A DNA stretch of 64,000 nucleotides from Brevibacterium sp. S22. GTDB lineage: Bacteria > Actinomycetota > Actinomycetes > Actinomycetales > Brevibacteriaceae. A program made the translations under genes and the position numbers. Below, piece after piece: positions 7,402 to 16,442 of the stretch; position 1 is the stretch's first letter; the number at the start of each line of letters is the position of its first letter. Where the stretch lies: assembly GCF_004745485.1 (NCBI RefSeq), contig NZ_RHFG01000003.1, positions 62,001-126,000 on the forward strand. Reading direction: 5' to 3'. Under the pieces are notes generated by a model, which was not told the origin of the DNA, did not search any database, and saw only the letters and a program-made list of their open reading frames with translations.

Positions 7402-8334
7402 TCAGAGTTCGACGCGAGTGGGCAGCGCCACGTCCGGCGACAGCTCGGGCAGTCCCGGTGTGCCCGACCGCGGATCGGTGCTCCAGGCCGCGACTCGCGG
7501 GTCGGCGACCTGGACGACGAGACGTTCGACCTTCCATCGCACGATGTCGGCATCGGCTCCGGGTGCGAGGACTCCGCCTTCGGGATTGCCGGCCGCACGA
7601 TGAGCGAAGCGTGTCGCGGCGTTGAAGGCGGCTCGTGCGCCGATCCCTCCGTCACCGACGACCGCATTGCGCACCGCCGCCCAGGGCGACGGGTCGGAAT
7701 GGCTGAAGGACACCTGCGCTCCGGCCGCCAGAAGCTGGGCCAAGGGCTGTGGCTGCGCGGGGTCCAGAGTGATGGCGATTCCGCTGCGCCCGAGGAGTTC
7801 GACTTGGGTCGCCGGAACGGCTAAGTCCAGACGCAGACGATATCCGTGACTCTGGGCATGAGCAGCATCAGCACTCAGCGTCTCGAGCACAGCGGTGAGC
7901 TGCTCATCCGAATCGACGAGGATGAAGAGGCTGAGCGCCGGAAGCTCATCGAGCCTGATGAGATCGGCGGCCGCAATCGAGGCGCGACCGGCCTCACCGG
8001 ATTCAGTCGGCTGCTGCGGGTAGTCGACGACCGACAGTCCGTCAGGAGCATCGGCGGCGAGCTGTGCGACTGCCTCGGCGGTGCCGATCGCATGCACATG
8101 CGTGAACCCCTGCGCGTACAGGTCGGCAGCGGTCGGCGCCGAATCGTTGACGATCAGCCCGGCGTGGACGAAGCCCGGCGTGAGGAAATCCTCACCGAGG
8201 TCGATCGCGTCGGGGTCCAGAGCCTTTGCCGCTTCATCGGAGCCGATGAACGAGACCTTTCCGTCCGCGCATCCCAAGGCAGTCGCAAATGGGTCGACAC
8301 TGCTGTAAACATCTCCACCAAAGTACATAGTCAC
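7402..8334 (-). CDS. Amidohydrolase-superfamily-like protein lacking metal-binding histidines
   Basis: A 310-residue protein with the layout of a composite-domain amidohydrolase. It has an N-terminal beta strand (GGDVYSS, ADGKVSFIG), LGEDFLTPGFVHAGLIV in place of the usual PGFxDxHxH, a C-terminal SHSDPSPW resembling the GSD metal motif, and AFNAATRFAHRAAG with GGVLAPGADADIVRW, the family's closing signature. It is about 200 residues shorter than YtcJ-type enzymes, and the HxH metal ligands are replaced (HAGL). Metal-dependent hydrolysis is therefore doubtful. The GTG start has a TAGCCT -10 seven bases upstream. An ATG two codons later is an alternative. Confidence 0.75.
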   Translation of the reverse strand: MTMYFGGDVYSSVDPFATALGCADGKVSFIGSDEAAKALDPDAIDLGEDFLTPGFVHAGLIVNDSAPTAADLYAQGFTHVHAIGTAEAVAQLAADAPDGLSVVDYPQQPTESGEAGRASIAAADLIRLDELPALSLFILVDSDEQLTAVLETLSADAAHAQSHGYRLRLDLAVPATQVELLGRSGIAITLDPAQPQPLAQLLAAGAQVSFSHSDPSPWAAVRNAVVGDGGIGARAAFNAATRFAHRAAGNPEGGVLAPGADADIVRWKVERLVVQVADPRVAAWSTDPRSGTPGLPELSPDVALPTRVEL

Positions 8335-8341
8335 AGCCGAC

Positions 8342-8347
8342 AGGCTA
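8342..8347 (-). promoter_or_regulatory. -10 element of the amidohydrolase-like gene (leaderless)
   Basis: On the minus strand TAGCCT ends seven bases before the GTG start at 8334, predicting a leaderless or near-leaderless transcript. Confidence 0.45.
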
Positions 8348-8404
8348 CACCGTCGGCTGCCGCGGCTACACCTGTGTCAGGAGGGTCGGGTATCGTCACC
8401 TGTT

Positions 8405-10099
8405 GTGAAGCCCTTGGTTCTGCTCGATACGCCTGCTCTGTACTACCGCGCCTTCTATTCGGTGCCGGATTCGATCGTCAATGCCGACGGCGATCCGGTC
8501 AACGCCGTGCGTGGGGTGTTGGACACCGTCGCCCAGATGGTGCGTCGCTTCGACACCGATCGTGTGATCGCAACGATGGACGCCGATTGGCGTCCGGCGT
8601 TCCGCACCGCGATCATGCCCGAATACAAGGCGGCGCGTGTCAAGGATGAGGAAGCCGGCACGGAGATCCCGCCCGAGCTGGCCGTGCAGCTGCCGCTCAT
8701 GAACCGTGTCCTCGCAGCAGCCGGAATCCCCATCGCCGAAGTCGCCGGAACCGAAGCCGATGACGTCATCGCCACGATGGCCGCCCAGTCGATGACCCCC
8801 GTGGTCATCGTGTCCCCCGATCGCGATCTTCTGGCACTGCTGAACTCATCGACCGACGTCAGCGTTCTGCGGCCCCGCAAGGGCGGCGAGTGGGAAGCCG
8901 TGACGCAGGCCGACCTGCCGACCGCCTATGGAGTCCCCGACGGCACCCGCTACCGCGAGCTCGCAGCGCTGCGCGGCGACCCGTCCGACGGTCTGCCCGG
9001 AGCACCCGGCATCGGGGAGAAGACCGCTGCCACCCTGTTGTCGAACTTCGGTTCCCTCGAATCGGTCATCAAGGCCGCCAAAGCCGGAGTGAAGACCGGT
9101 GGACTCAGCCCGAAGCGAGCCGCGACGATCATCGAGGTCGAAGACACCCTGTACAAGACGCTCGAGGTCATGCGCTGCCTGACCGACGTCGGTCACGGCC
9201 TCGACCTCGACAGCGTCCCGAACGGCTTTGATCGAGCTGGAGTCGAGAACGCCGCCGCCGGGCAGAACATCCGCCGCTCCGTCGACAACCTCACCGCCGC
9301 GCTCGAAGCTGTGGCCGGCACCGACAGTTCGGCACCGGCAGGCGCTACAGTGCAGGGGCGCAATTCGGGACAGACCCGGCCGGACCGAACCGCTGAGGCG
9401 ACACCACGGACCGGTGGAGCCGGTTCGTGGGTCCAGTCGCGACTCGTCGGCTTCGATCTCGAGACCACCGGAGTCGAACCGGCGACTGCCCGCATCGTCA
9501 CCGCCGCCTTCGTCGACTCAGCCACGCAGGTGCGCACATGGCTGGCCGATCCGGGAATCGAGATCCCGGAATCGGCACGAGCGGTCCACGGCATCACGAG
9601 CGAGTTCGCCCAGGCCAATGGTGCGGCCGCTGCTCAGGTCGTCAGCGAGTTGTGTGCAGAGTTCGCAGCGCTCAGGGAGGAAGGTGCCGTCGTCGTCGGA
9701 CACAACGTCGTCTATGACCTCAGCGTGATGGCCGCCGAGGTGGCCCGCCACCGCCCGGACATCGACTTCCCCTCGATCATCCCGACGATCGTCGACACCT
9801 TCGTCGTAGACAAGAACATCGATCCTTACCGCAGGGGCAAACGGACACTCATCGAAACGGCGAAGACTTATCAGGTCGAACTCCTCGATGCCCACGATGC
9901 CGCAGCCGACGCCCTGGCCGCTCTGGACATTTCCCGAGCATTGGCCGAAAAGTCCACGGAAATCTCTGCGATGAGCAACGATGAGATCATGGCCGCCCAA
10001 GCCGATTGGAAGCGCTCACAGGCGGCAGGACTCCAGGCCTGGCTGCGAAAGAAGGGCAACGCCGAAGCCGTCGTCGACGGTTCGTGGCCGATGTCCTGA
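8405..10099 (+). CDS. 5'-3' exonuclease fused to a DnaQ-like 3'-5' exonuclease
   Basis: A 564-residue two-nuclease fusion. Residues 1 to about 300 are a FEN/PolA-type 5'-3' exonuclease. Visible motifs are VLLDTPALYYRAF, EYKAARV, the acidic GTEADDVIA, SPDRDLLALL and the H3TH motif LRGDPSDGLPGAPGIGEKTA. A Gly/Thr/Arg linker (about 305-345) leads to a DEDDh exonuclease: GFDLETTGV (Exo I), VHGIT, VVVGHNVVYDLSVMA (Exo II) and AHDAAADALAALD (Exo III). Every catalytic acid and the histidine are kept in both halves. M. tuberculosis Rv2090, at the syntenic position as I recall, has only the first half. The start is GTG, and secA2 follows 42 bases downstream. A role in Okazaki-fragment or repair processing is inferred. 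Confidence 0.9.
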   Translation: MKPLVLLDTPALYYRAFYSVPDSIVNADGDPVNAVRGVLDTVAQMVRRFDTDRVIATMDADWRPAFRTAIMPEYKAARVKDEEAGTEIPPELAVQLPLMNRVLAAAGIPIAEVAGTEADDVIATMAAQSMTPVVIVSPDRDLLALLNSSTDVSVLRPRKGGEWEAVTQADLPTAYGVPDGTRYRELAALRGDPSDGLPGAPGIGEKTAATLLSNFGSLESVIKAAKAGVKTGGLSPKRAATIIEVEDTLYKTLEVMRCLTDVGHGLDLDSVPNGFDRAGVENAAAGQNIRRSVDNLTAALEAVAGTDSSAPAGATVQGRNSGQTRPDRTAEATPRTGGAGSWVQSRLVGFDLETTGVEPATARIVTAAFVDSATQVRTWLADPGIEIPESARAVHGITSEFAQANGAAAAQVVSELCAEFAALREEGAVVVGHNVVYDLSVMAAEVARHRPDIDFPSIIPTIVDTFVVDKNIDPYRRGKRTLIETAKTYQVELLDAHDAAADALAALDISRALAEKSTEISAMSNDEIMAAQADWKRSQAAGLQAWLRKKGNAEAVVDGSWPMS

Positions 10100-10141
10100 A
10101 CGCTAGACTCGACACCGACGTACAAACGACGAAGGACGACA

Positions 10142-12403
10142 ATGGGATTCTTTTCTCGCCTGCTCAACCGACCCGGCTCTCACGCGGAGAAGACGACAGG
10201 TTGGTTCGAGCGCGGCGGCGACGATCTGGACGCGGCCGGGCGCGAATTCGCCGAACTCAGCGATGCCGAGCTCACGGAGGCCGCCGGTGAGGTCTTCGCA
10301 TCGGGCGGTGAGCAGCAGACGCTCATCCGGTACTGCGCTCTGGCGCGCGAAGCCGGTGAGCGGGTCTTGGACGAAAGGGCGTACGACACACAGCTGCGCG
10401 GACTCGTCGGGCTCCTGCAGGGCAGCATCGTGCAGATGGCCACCGGTGAGGGCAAGACTCTCGTCGGTGCTCTGGCGGCAGCCGGTTACGCACTGCAGGG
10501 ACGACGCGTACACGTCGTCAGCGTCAACGACTACCTCGCCATCCGTGACCGCAATTGGATGAAGCCGCTGTTCGACCTCCTCGGTGTGAAGTCAGCCGCG
10601 ATCTCCGGTGCGCAGGCCGACGAGGAGCGTCGCGAGGCCTACCGCGCCGAGGTCGTCTACGCCTCGGTGACGGAGGTCGGCTTTGATGTCCTCCGTGACC
10701 GGTTCCTCACCGATGATGCCCAGCAGCGAGTACCCGAACGTGATGTCGTCATCGTCGATGAGGCCGACTCGGTGCTCATCGACGAAGCGCGTGTGCCGCT
10801 GGTCCTCGCGGGTTCTGCCAGTGTCCAGGACACCGATGCCGCCATCGCAGCACTCGTATCCCGGCTCAGCCCGGACACCGACTACGAGGTCAGCGCCGAC
10901 CGACATGCCGTCTCACTCACAGACGCGGGAGTGGACCGGGTCGAAGAGGAACTCGAGGTCGAACTGTTCGGAGATGACTCCGAGACGCTCGCCGCCGTCA
11001 ACCTCGCTCTCCACGCCCGGGCACTGGTCAAACGCGATGTCGACTACCTTGTCGTCGACGGGCGGATCAAACTCATCTCCTCTTCCCGCGGCCGTGTCGC
11101 CGAACTCCAACGCTGGCCCGACGGGCTCCAAGCGGCCGTCGAAGCCAAAGAGAGCCTGGAGGCCACCGACAGCGGAGAGATCCTCGATCAGATGACGGTC
11201 GAGGAACTCATCCACGGTTATGCGACGGTCTGCGGAATGACCGGCACCGCGCTGGCCGTCGGAGACGACCTCCGCGAATTCTATGGGCTGGAGATCGTGC
11301 CCATCGACACACACCTGCCCGTGATCCGCATCGACGAACCCGATCGCCTGTTCACCTATCAGGAGTCGAAGGAACGCGCGATCGTCGAAGAGGTCGCGGA
11401 CAATCATGCCCGCAGCCGGCCCGTGCTCATCGGCACCTCCTCGGTGGCCGAGAGCGAGTCCTTGGCAGACCGGCTGACCGAACGCGGAATCGAAGTCGCA
11501 GTGTTGAATGCGAAGGACGATTCCCGGGAAGCCGAGATCATCGCGAAGGCCGGTGCTCCCGGTGCGGTGACGGTGTCCACACAGATGGCCGGGCGCGGCA
11601 CCGACATCCGTCTGGCCGACGATGCCGTCGCAGAAACCGGGGGTCTGCTCGTCATCGGCGCCGGTCGCTATCCCTCATCGCGTCTCGATGACCAGCTGCG
11701 CGGCCGTGCGGGACGTCAGGGTGATCCCGGCACGTCCGTGTTCTTCACAAGCCTCGAAGATGAGCTGCTGACCAGGGTTCCCGAGATTCAGCGTTTCGTC
11801 TCCGAAGGCGACGAAACCGGGCTCATCGAGTCCAAACGCGCCCTCGGACTCGTCGAGCATGCTCAGCGCATCGCCGAAGGGCAGAACACCGCACTGCACC
11901 GTGACACCTGGCGGTTCAACGAGCTCATGGCCAAACAGCGCGAACTCGTCCTCGAACGCCGAGCCGAGATCCGCAAGGACGACGAACCGGTCAGCCAGCT
12001 GCGTGACGAACTCGGTGACCGTGCCGATGAGATCGCGAAAGAGCATTCGGAGGAGCTGCTGGAGTCGGTTCTGCGCGAGGTGATGCTCTTCCACCTCGAC
12101 GCACGGTGGGTCGACCACCTGGCCTTCCTCAACGATCTGCGTGAGGGCATCCACCTGCGCACCTTCGCCCGCGAGAAACCCCATGAAGCGTTCAACACCG
12201 AGTCGATCCGCATCTTCTCTTCGTTCTGGTCCGATGTCATCGACGATTCGAAATCGACCATCGATGGTGCGACGTTCACCGACGAGGGAATCGACCTCGA
12301 CTCGCATGGACTCAAACGCCCGTCGTCGACGTGGACCTATCTGACGACGGAGAACGCGTTCGGCTCCGATATCGAGAACATCGTCAAGAAGGTCCGACGC
12401 TGA
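10142..12403 (+). CDS. secA2: Accessory Sec system translocase ATPase SecA2
   Basis: A 753-residue SecA homologue. Nucleotide-binding motifs are QMATGEGKTLVGALAAAGY (Walker A near residue 100), VNDYLAIRD, VIVDEADSVLIDEAR (DEAD box near 205) and STQMAGRGTDIRLA with QLRGRAGRQGDPG in the second helicase fold. The preprotein cross-linking, scaffold and wing regions are present. The C-terminal zinc-binding SecB/lipid linker of SecA1 is absent. The length and missing tail fit actinobacterial SecA2, which exports a subset of proteins through SecYEG. An AAGGAC ribosome site precedes the ATG. A hairpin after the stop separates it from helY. Confidence 0.93.
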   Translation: MGFFSRLLNRPGSHAEKTTGWFERGGDDLDAAGREFAELSDAELTEAAGEVFASGGEQQTLIRYCALAREAGERVLDERAYDTQLRGLVGLLQGSIVQMATGEGKTLVGALAAAGYALQGRRVHVVSVNDYLAIRDRNWMKPLFDLLGVKSAAISGAQADEERREAYRAEVVYASVTEVGFDVLRDRFLTDDAQQRVPERDVVIVDEADSVLIDEARVPLVLAGSASVQDTDAAIAALVSRLSPDTDYEVSADRHAVSLTDAGVDRVEEELEVELFGDDSETLAAVNLALHARALVKRDVDYLVVDGRIKLISSSRGRVAELQRWPDGLQAAVEAKESLEATDSGEILDQMTVEELIHGYATVCGMTGTALAVGDDLREFYGLEIVPIDTHLPVIRIDEPDRLFTYQESKERAIVEEVADNHARSRPVLIGTSSVAESESLADRLTERGIEVAVLNAKDDSREAEIIAKAGAPGAVTVSTQMAGRGTDIRLADDAVAETGGLLVIGAGRYPSSRLDDQLRGRAGRQGDPGTSVFFTSLEDELLTRVPEIQRFVSEGDETGLIESKRALGLVEHAQRIAEGQNTALHRDTWRFNELMAKQRELVLERRAEIRKDDEPVSQLRDELGDRADEIAKEHSEELLESVLREVMLFHLDARWVDHLAFLNDLREGIHLRTFAREKPHEAFNTESIRIFSSFWSDVIDDSKSTIDGATFTDEGIDLDSHGLKRPSSTWTYLTTENAFGSDIENIVKKVRR

Positions 12404-12409
12404 ATCGCT

Positions 12410-12451
12410 GAGACCGGGGTCGGCTTCCTGCGGGGAGCCGACCCCGGTCTC
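12410..12451. terminator. Bidirectional hairpin terminator between secA2 and helY
   Basis: GAGACCGGGGTCGGCT (12410-12425) and AGCCGACCCCGGTCTC (12436-12451) form a perfect 16-bp stem with a 10-base loop between convergent genes. No T-run follows on either side. Confidence 0.75.
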
Positions 12452-12522
12452 GAGCCCGCATCGTTGGAGATCCCGACTTGGTCGCCGGGCAGGGTTCGTC
12501 GCCGGTCAGGGTCTGTCGACGG

Positions 12523-15243
12523 TCAGGAGTCGGCGACGACTCCGCGACGGATGGCCTCGACGGTGCGACGCACACGTACCGCGGTCTCCGCATCGATGAC
12601 CTCAGCGACCTGACCGAGCAGGTCGAGGCTCTGTTTTGCCCACCTGACGAAGTCTCCGGCGGCGATATCGCTGCCCCGCAGCGACTCCGAGAGGGTTTTG
12701 CCTTCTGTCCAACGGTACATCGGTCGGATCAGCCCACGATCCGGTTCGTCCGTCGTGTTCAGCGCATGCTGTTCCTCGAGATGGAAGAGCCGACGCCAGA
12801 TCGTCTCGGATTCATCGCAGACGGCCTTGAGATCGTCGCTCGGTGCCCGGTGCGCCGTGAGGGTGTCCCTGCGCGACTGGAACACGAAGATCGACGCGAA
12901 GGCCGCGAGTTCCGGTTCATTGAGTCGGTCCCACAGTCCGGCTCGGATCGTCAGCGCCACCAGCAGGTCCCGTTCTCCGTAGATGCGACGCAGCATCGTC
13001 GAGTGTGCGGGGTCGAATCCGAGACCGCGCAGCACATCCTGGACGCGGTCGAAGACCAAGGCGATCGAGGTGGTGCGTCCTTCGATGCGGGCGATGAGAG
13101 ATTCGTTCTCCCTGATGAGTTTGTCAGCGCGGTTGGCCCACCGGGCGTGGAGCTCCCGGTCCGGGCAGTCATGGCAGGGATGGGCCCGCATCTGCGCCTG
13201 AAGTTCGGCCACGGTGGTGCTTTCGCCCTCCGGCTGCCGGCTCGACTCCCAATGGGCTTCGGAATCGACTCGACCGTCATGGACGGCGGCCTCGAGGATC
13301 GACAGCAGCTGCCTGCGATCGCCTGCCTGTCGGTGGTTGAACTTCTTCGGTACCCGTACTCGCCCCTGGGATGCGACGGGTTCGGTCACCTCGTGCGGGC
13401 GCAGGTGCCATACCTTGCCCTGCTCGGTGAGCACGGTGGGCAACCGGGATACCCCGTCCTTGTTGCTCATCGGGGCGATGATGACCGCGCGTCCGCCGAC
13501 TCGTTTCGCCGGCATCGTCACCACATCACCGACCTTGAGTGCGGTCAGGGATTCGACGATGTCGCGCTGCCTGTTCCGCGATTTCGTGCGCGTCTCCTGC
13601 TTCTGCGTGTCCGTGATCGCCCGACGCAGTCCCGCATATTCGGAGAAGTCGCCGAGATCGCAGTGCATGGACTTCTCATACGCCTCGATCGTGGTTTCGT
13701 TCTTACGCACCTTCCGTGCCAGTCCGACAACGGCCTTATCGGCTTGGAACTGGGCGAACGATGTTTCGAGCACCTTGGCGGCTTCGTCCGAGCTCATCCG
13801 CGACAGCAGGTTCGCCGTCATATTGTAGGTCGGTCCGAACGCGGAGTTCAGCGCGTAGGAACGGTTCGAGGCCAGGGCTGCCAGCTCGCTGACTTCGATG
13901 GTCGGGTGCCATACCACGACCGAATGGCCGATCCGATCGATTCCGCGGCGACCGGCCCGTCCGGTCAGCTGGGTGTACTCCCCCGGTGTGATCATCACAT
14001 GCGCTTCGCCGTTGAACTTCACGAGCTTCTCGAGCACGACGGTGCGAGCCGGCATGTTGATGCCCAGGGCCAGGGTCTCCGTGGCGAAGACCACTTTGAT
14101 GATTCCCTGCGAGAACAGCTCTTCGACAAGCTGCTTGAACTGCGGGATCATCCCCGCATGGTGAGCGGCCACGCCGAGCAGCAGCCCCTCGCGGAAGGTG
14201 TGGAAACCGAGGATGCCGAGGTCTTCATCAGGGAGCTCTTCGCGCAGAGATTCGAGAGCGGCATTGACGATCGTCTTCTCTTCGCGCGAATTCAGGTCAG
14301 TGCCCGTGCTCAGGTACTGTTCGACGGCTTCATCACAGCCGTTGCGGGAGAAGATGAACATGATCGCCGGCAGCATGGCCGCCTCGGCGAGGGACGCCAC
14401 CACCTGGGTGCGGCTGGGACGGCGGAAACGTGCCCGGGTCGCACGAGCGCGCTTCGAGCGCGGTCCCCCGTGTGTGCGCGTGGCATGGTTGAGTGCCGGA
14501 TCGATCCGATCGGAATCGGTATGCGTGAACAGGTCATACATTCGGTGACCGACCAGAACATGATTGACCAGAGGCACGGGCCGGTGGCTCGTCGACACGA
14601 TCGTCGTCGGTCCTCTGACCTCCCGCAGCCAGGCTCCGAATTCCTCGACATTGGACACGGTCGCCGACAGCGACACCATCTGCACACGGTCGGGAAGGTG
14701 GATGATGACCTCTTCCCACACCGGACCGCGGAACCGGTCGGCGAGGTAATGGACTTCGTCGAGGACGACGAAGCCGAGATCCGCCAGACCCGCCACGTCG
14801 TTGTAGAGCATATTGCGCAGCACTTCGGTGGTCATGACGATGATCGGCGCATCGCGTCGGATCGACATGTCACCAGTGAGCAGTCCGACGTTCTCGGCTC
14901 CGTGCACCTCGGCGAGGTCGTTGAACTTCTGGTTGCTCAGCGCCTTGATCGGCGTGGTGTAGAAGATCCTCTTGCCCTCGCCCCGCGCCAATTCCACAGC
15001 GAACTCCGCGATGAGCGTCTTGCCCGCGCCGGTCGGCGCCGTGACCAGGACGTCCTCACCCTGCTGCAGATGGCTGCAGGCTTCGATCTGGAAGTCGTCG
15101 AGGTCGAACTCGGTGCGCTCCATGAATCGGCCCAAGGGTGTGCGGGCGAACTCGGCACGCGCCTTGAAGTCAGCATAGGCGGCGGAGGGGCTCATCGGCT
15201 CTTCCGCGGAGTTCTCGGTTGGAAGCGGTGTGGAGTCAGTCAT
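12523..15243 (-). CDS. helY: Ski2/Mtr4-type DEAD/DEAH-box RNA helicase HelY
   Basis: A 906-residue superfamily 2 helicase. N-terminal motifs: FQIEACSHLQQGEDVLV, VTAPTGAGKTLIAEFAVE (Walker A near residue 70), YTTPIKALSNQKF, VLDEVHYLADRFRGPVWEE (DEVH) and SLSATVSN. The second RecA fold has VVFATETLALGINMPAR and QLTGRAGRRGIDRIGH. The long C-terminal part ends in a DSHCT-type domain. This architecture is that of Rv2092c HelY and the eukaryotic Ski2/Mtr4 exosome helicases, so a role in RNA turnover is likely. Its start overlaps the tatC stop by 8 bases, making it the last gene of the pafB-pafC-tatA-tatC-helY cluster. Confidence 0.93.
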   Translation of the reverse strand: MTDSTPLPTENSAEEPMSPSAAYADFKARAEFARTPLGRFMERTEFDLDDFQIEACSHLQQGEDVLVTAPTGAGKTLIAEFAVELARGEGKRIFYTTPIKALSNQKFNDLAEVHGAENVGLLTGDMSIRRDAPIIVMTTEVLRNMLYNDVAGLADLGFVVLDEVHYLADRFRGPVWEEVIIHLPDRVQMVSLSATVSNVEEFGAWLREVRGPTTIVSTSHRPVPLVNHVLVGHRMYDLFTHTDSDRIDPALNHATRTHGGPRSKRARATRARFRRPSRTQVVASLAEAAMLPAIMFIFSRNGCDEAVEQYLSTGTDLNSREEKTIVNAALESLREELPDEDLGILGFHTFREGLLLGVAAHHAGMIPQFKQLVEELFSQGIIKVVFATETLALGINMPARTVVLEKLVKFNGEAHVMITPGEYTQLTGRAGRRGIDRIGHSVVVWHPTIEVSELAALASNRSYALNSAFGPTYNMTANLLSRMSSDEAAKVLETSFAQFQADKAVVGLARKVRKNETTIEAYEKSMHCDLGDFSEYAGLRRAITDTQKQETRTKSRNRQRDIVESLTALKVGDVVTMPAKRVGGRAVIIAPMSNKDGVSRLPTVLTEQGKVWHLRPHEVTEPVASQGRVRVPKKFNHRQAGDRRQLLSILEAAVHDGRVDSEAHWESSRQPEGESTTVAELQAQMRAHPCHDCPDRELHARWANRADKLIRENESLIARIEGRTTSIALVFDRVQDVLRGLGFDPAHSTMLRRIYGERDLLVALTIRAGLWDRLNEPELAAFASIFVFQSRRDTLTAHRAPSDDLKAVCDESETIWRRLFHLEEQHALNTTDEPDRGLIRPMYRWTEGKTLSESLRGSDIAAGDFVRWAKQSLDLLGQVAEVIDAETAVRVRRTVEAIRRGVVADS

Positions 15244-16078
15244 TCTTCTCTTTGTCGGTCGGTTCGTCCTCGTCGACCCACAAACCCTGCTCGATCAGCC
15301 GCTTCTTGCGTCGGCGATCGTTGAAGATGCAGATCACCCACGCCAGGCAGAAGAGCGTCATCATGGGGATGACGAGGAAGAACATGGACATTGCATCGGG
15401 AGTCGGGGTGGCGATCGCGGCGAACAGGAAGACGAGCATGACGATGATTCGCCACGATTTCTGGATCCTCTCCGCCGACAGGATCCCGAGCATGTTCAAT
15501 CCCACCATGAGCACCGGCAGGACGAAAGCGAGCCCGAAGACCACGATGATGATCATCACGAAGCTCAGATAGTCCTGTGCTGGGATGATGTTCGTGCCGC
15601 CCTCGGGGGTGAACGAGGTCAGCGCCTTCACCGCGTTGGGCAATGCGAAGAACGCCATCGTCGATCCGGCCAGGAACAGCGGGATCGCCGCGCCGAGGAA
15701 CCCGAGAGAGTACAGCTTCTCCTTGCGTTTCAGGCCCGGCACGATGAAAGCCCAGACCTCGTAGAGCCAGATCGGGCAGGAGAGGAAGAGACCGATGAAG
15801 AACGAGAGCTTGATCTTCAGGTCGAAGGGCGAGGCGACTCCGGCGAAGTTGATCTCGGCCATCCGTCCGCCGTTGTCGCGGATGGTTCGGATCGGCTCTT
15901 GGAGGATGTCGAGGACAGGATCGTAGAGGAACCAGCCGGCCACCGCACCGAGGGCGATGGCGATGGCGGAGACGACGACGCGATTGCGCAACTCGACGAG
16001 GTGCCCGACGACGGGCATCTTCTTCTCAGGATTGTTCTTCCGTGGTCGAGATGGCTTCGGCTGACTGTTCTCTTTCAC
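15236..16078 (-). CDS. tatC: Twin-arginine translocase subunit TatC
   Basis: A 280-residue, six-helix membrane protein, the signal-recognition core of the Tat exporter. The conserved cytoplasmic N-terminus MPVVGHLVELRNRVVVSAIA carries the HLxELRxR motif that binds the twin-arginine signal, and FSFFIGLFLSCPIWLYEVWAF-type text surrounds the next loop (KLSFFIGLFLSCP, then WLYEVWAFIVPGL). The C-terminus is charged (KKRLIEQGLW, DEDEPTDKEK). It overlaps tatA by four bases upstream and helY by eight downstream, so expression is probably coupled. No tatB-like gene lies in the cluster. Confidence 0.96.
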   Translation of the reverse strand: MKENSQPKPSRPRKNNPEKKMPVVGHLVELRNRVVVSAIAIALGAVAGWFLYDPVLDILQEPIRTIRDNGGRMAEINFAGVASPFDLKIKLSFFIGLFLSCPIWLYEVWAFIVPGLKRKEKLYSLGFLGAAIPLFLAGSTMAFFALPNAVKALTSFTPEGGTNIIPAQDYLSFVMIIIVVFGLAFVLPVLMVGLNMLGILSAERIQKSWRIIVMLVFLFAAIATPTPDAMSMFFLVIPMMTLFCLAWVICIFNDRRRKKRLIEQGLWVDEDEPTDKEKND

Positions 16079-16356
16079 TTCTCGTGAGACTGCGGGTCCT
16101 GCTTCTCTCGCCGCGATTCCTCGGTTCCGGCAGACTCACCGGTGGCCGTGGCGGAATCGGTCGAGGAGTTCTGGTTGAGCGCTCCCGGCTCGGTGGTCTT
16201 GCCGGACTCGTCCTCGTCACGCAGGTCCTTGACTTCGGACTTGAAGATCTTCATCGACTGCCCCAGGCTTCGGGCCAGCTGCGGCAGTTTGGGTGCGCCG
16301 AAGATGATCACGATGATGAGGATCACGATCGCGATCTGCACGAAACTTGGTTTCAT
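16075..16356 (-). CDS. tatA: Sec-independent translocase subunit TatA
   Basis: A 93-residue protein with one N-terminal membrane helix (FVQIAIVILIIVIIFG), the FGAPKLPQLARSLGQSM hinge and amphipathic helix, and an acidic, polar tail. TatA oligomers form the Tat translocation pore. In this family the FG at the hinge and the following LP are invariant. Its ATGA overlap with tatC indicates coupled translation. An 86-base gap separates it from pafC, so it may also have its own promoter. The order pafB-pafC-tatA-tatC-helY is the one I recall for mycobacteria (Rv2096c-Rv2092c). Confidence 0.95.
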   Translation of the reverse strand: MKPSFVQIAIVILIIVIIFGAPKLPQLARSLGQSMKIFKSEVKDLRDEDESGKTTEPGALNQNSSTDSATATGESAGTEESRREKQDPQSHEK

Positions 16357-16442
16357 GGGGAGCTCCTTGGATTGTTGATGCTGTAGACGAGTCTACGCGC
16401 TGCGGCTGAGGCTTTCATCCACATCCAGACGCGGTCTTCGTC

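Noticed and set aside
12478..15324. Very long open frame on the plus strand opposite helY
   Set aside because: It mirrors helY codon structure in GC-rich DNA. Its translation is Arg/Gly/His-rich without any family motif, while the minus strand has clear helicase motifs.
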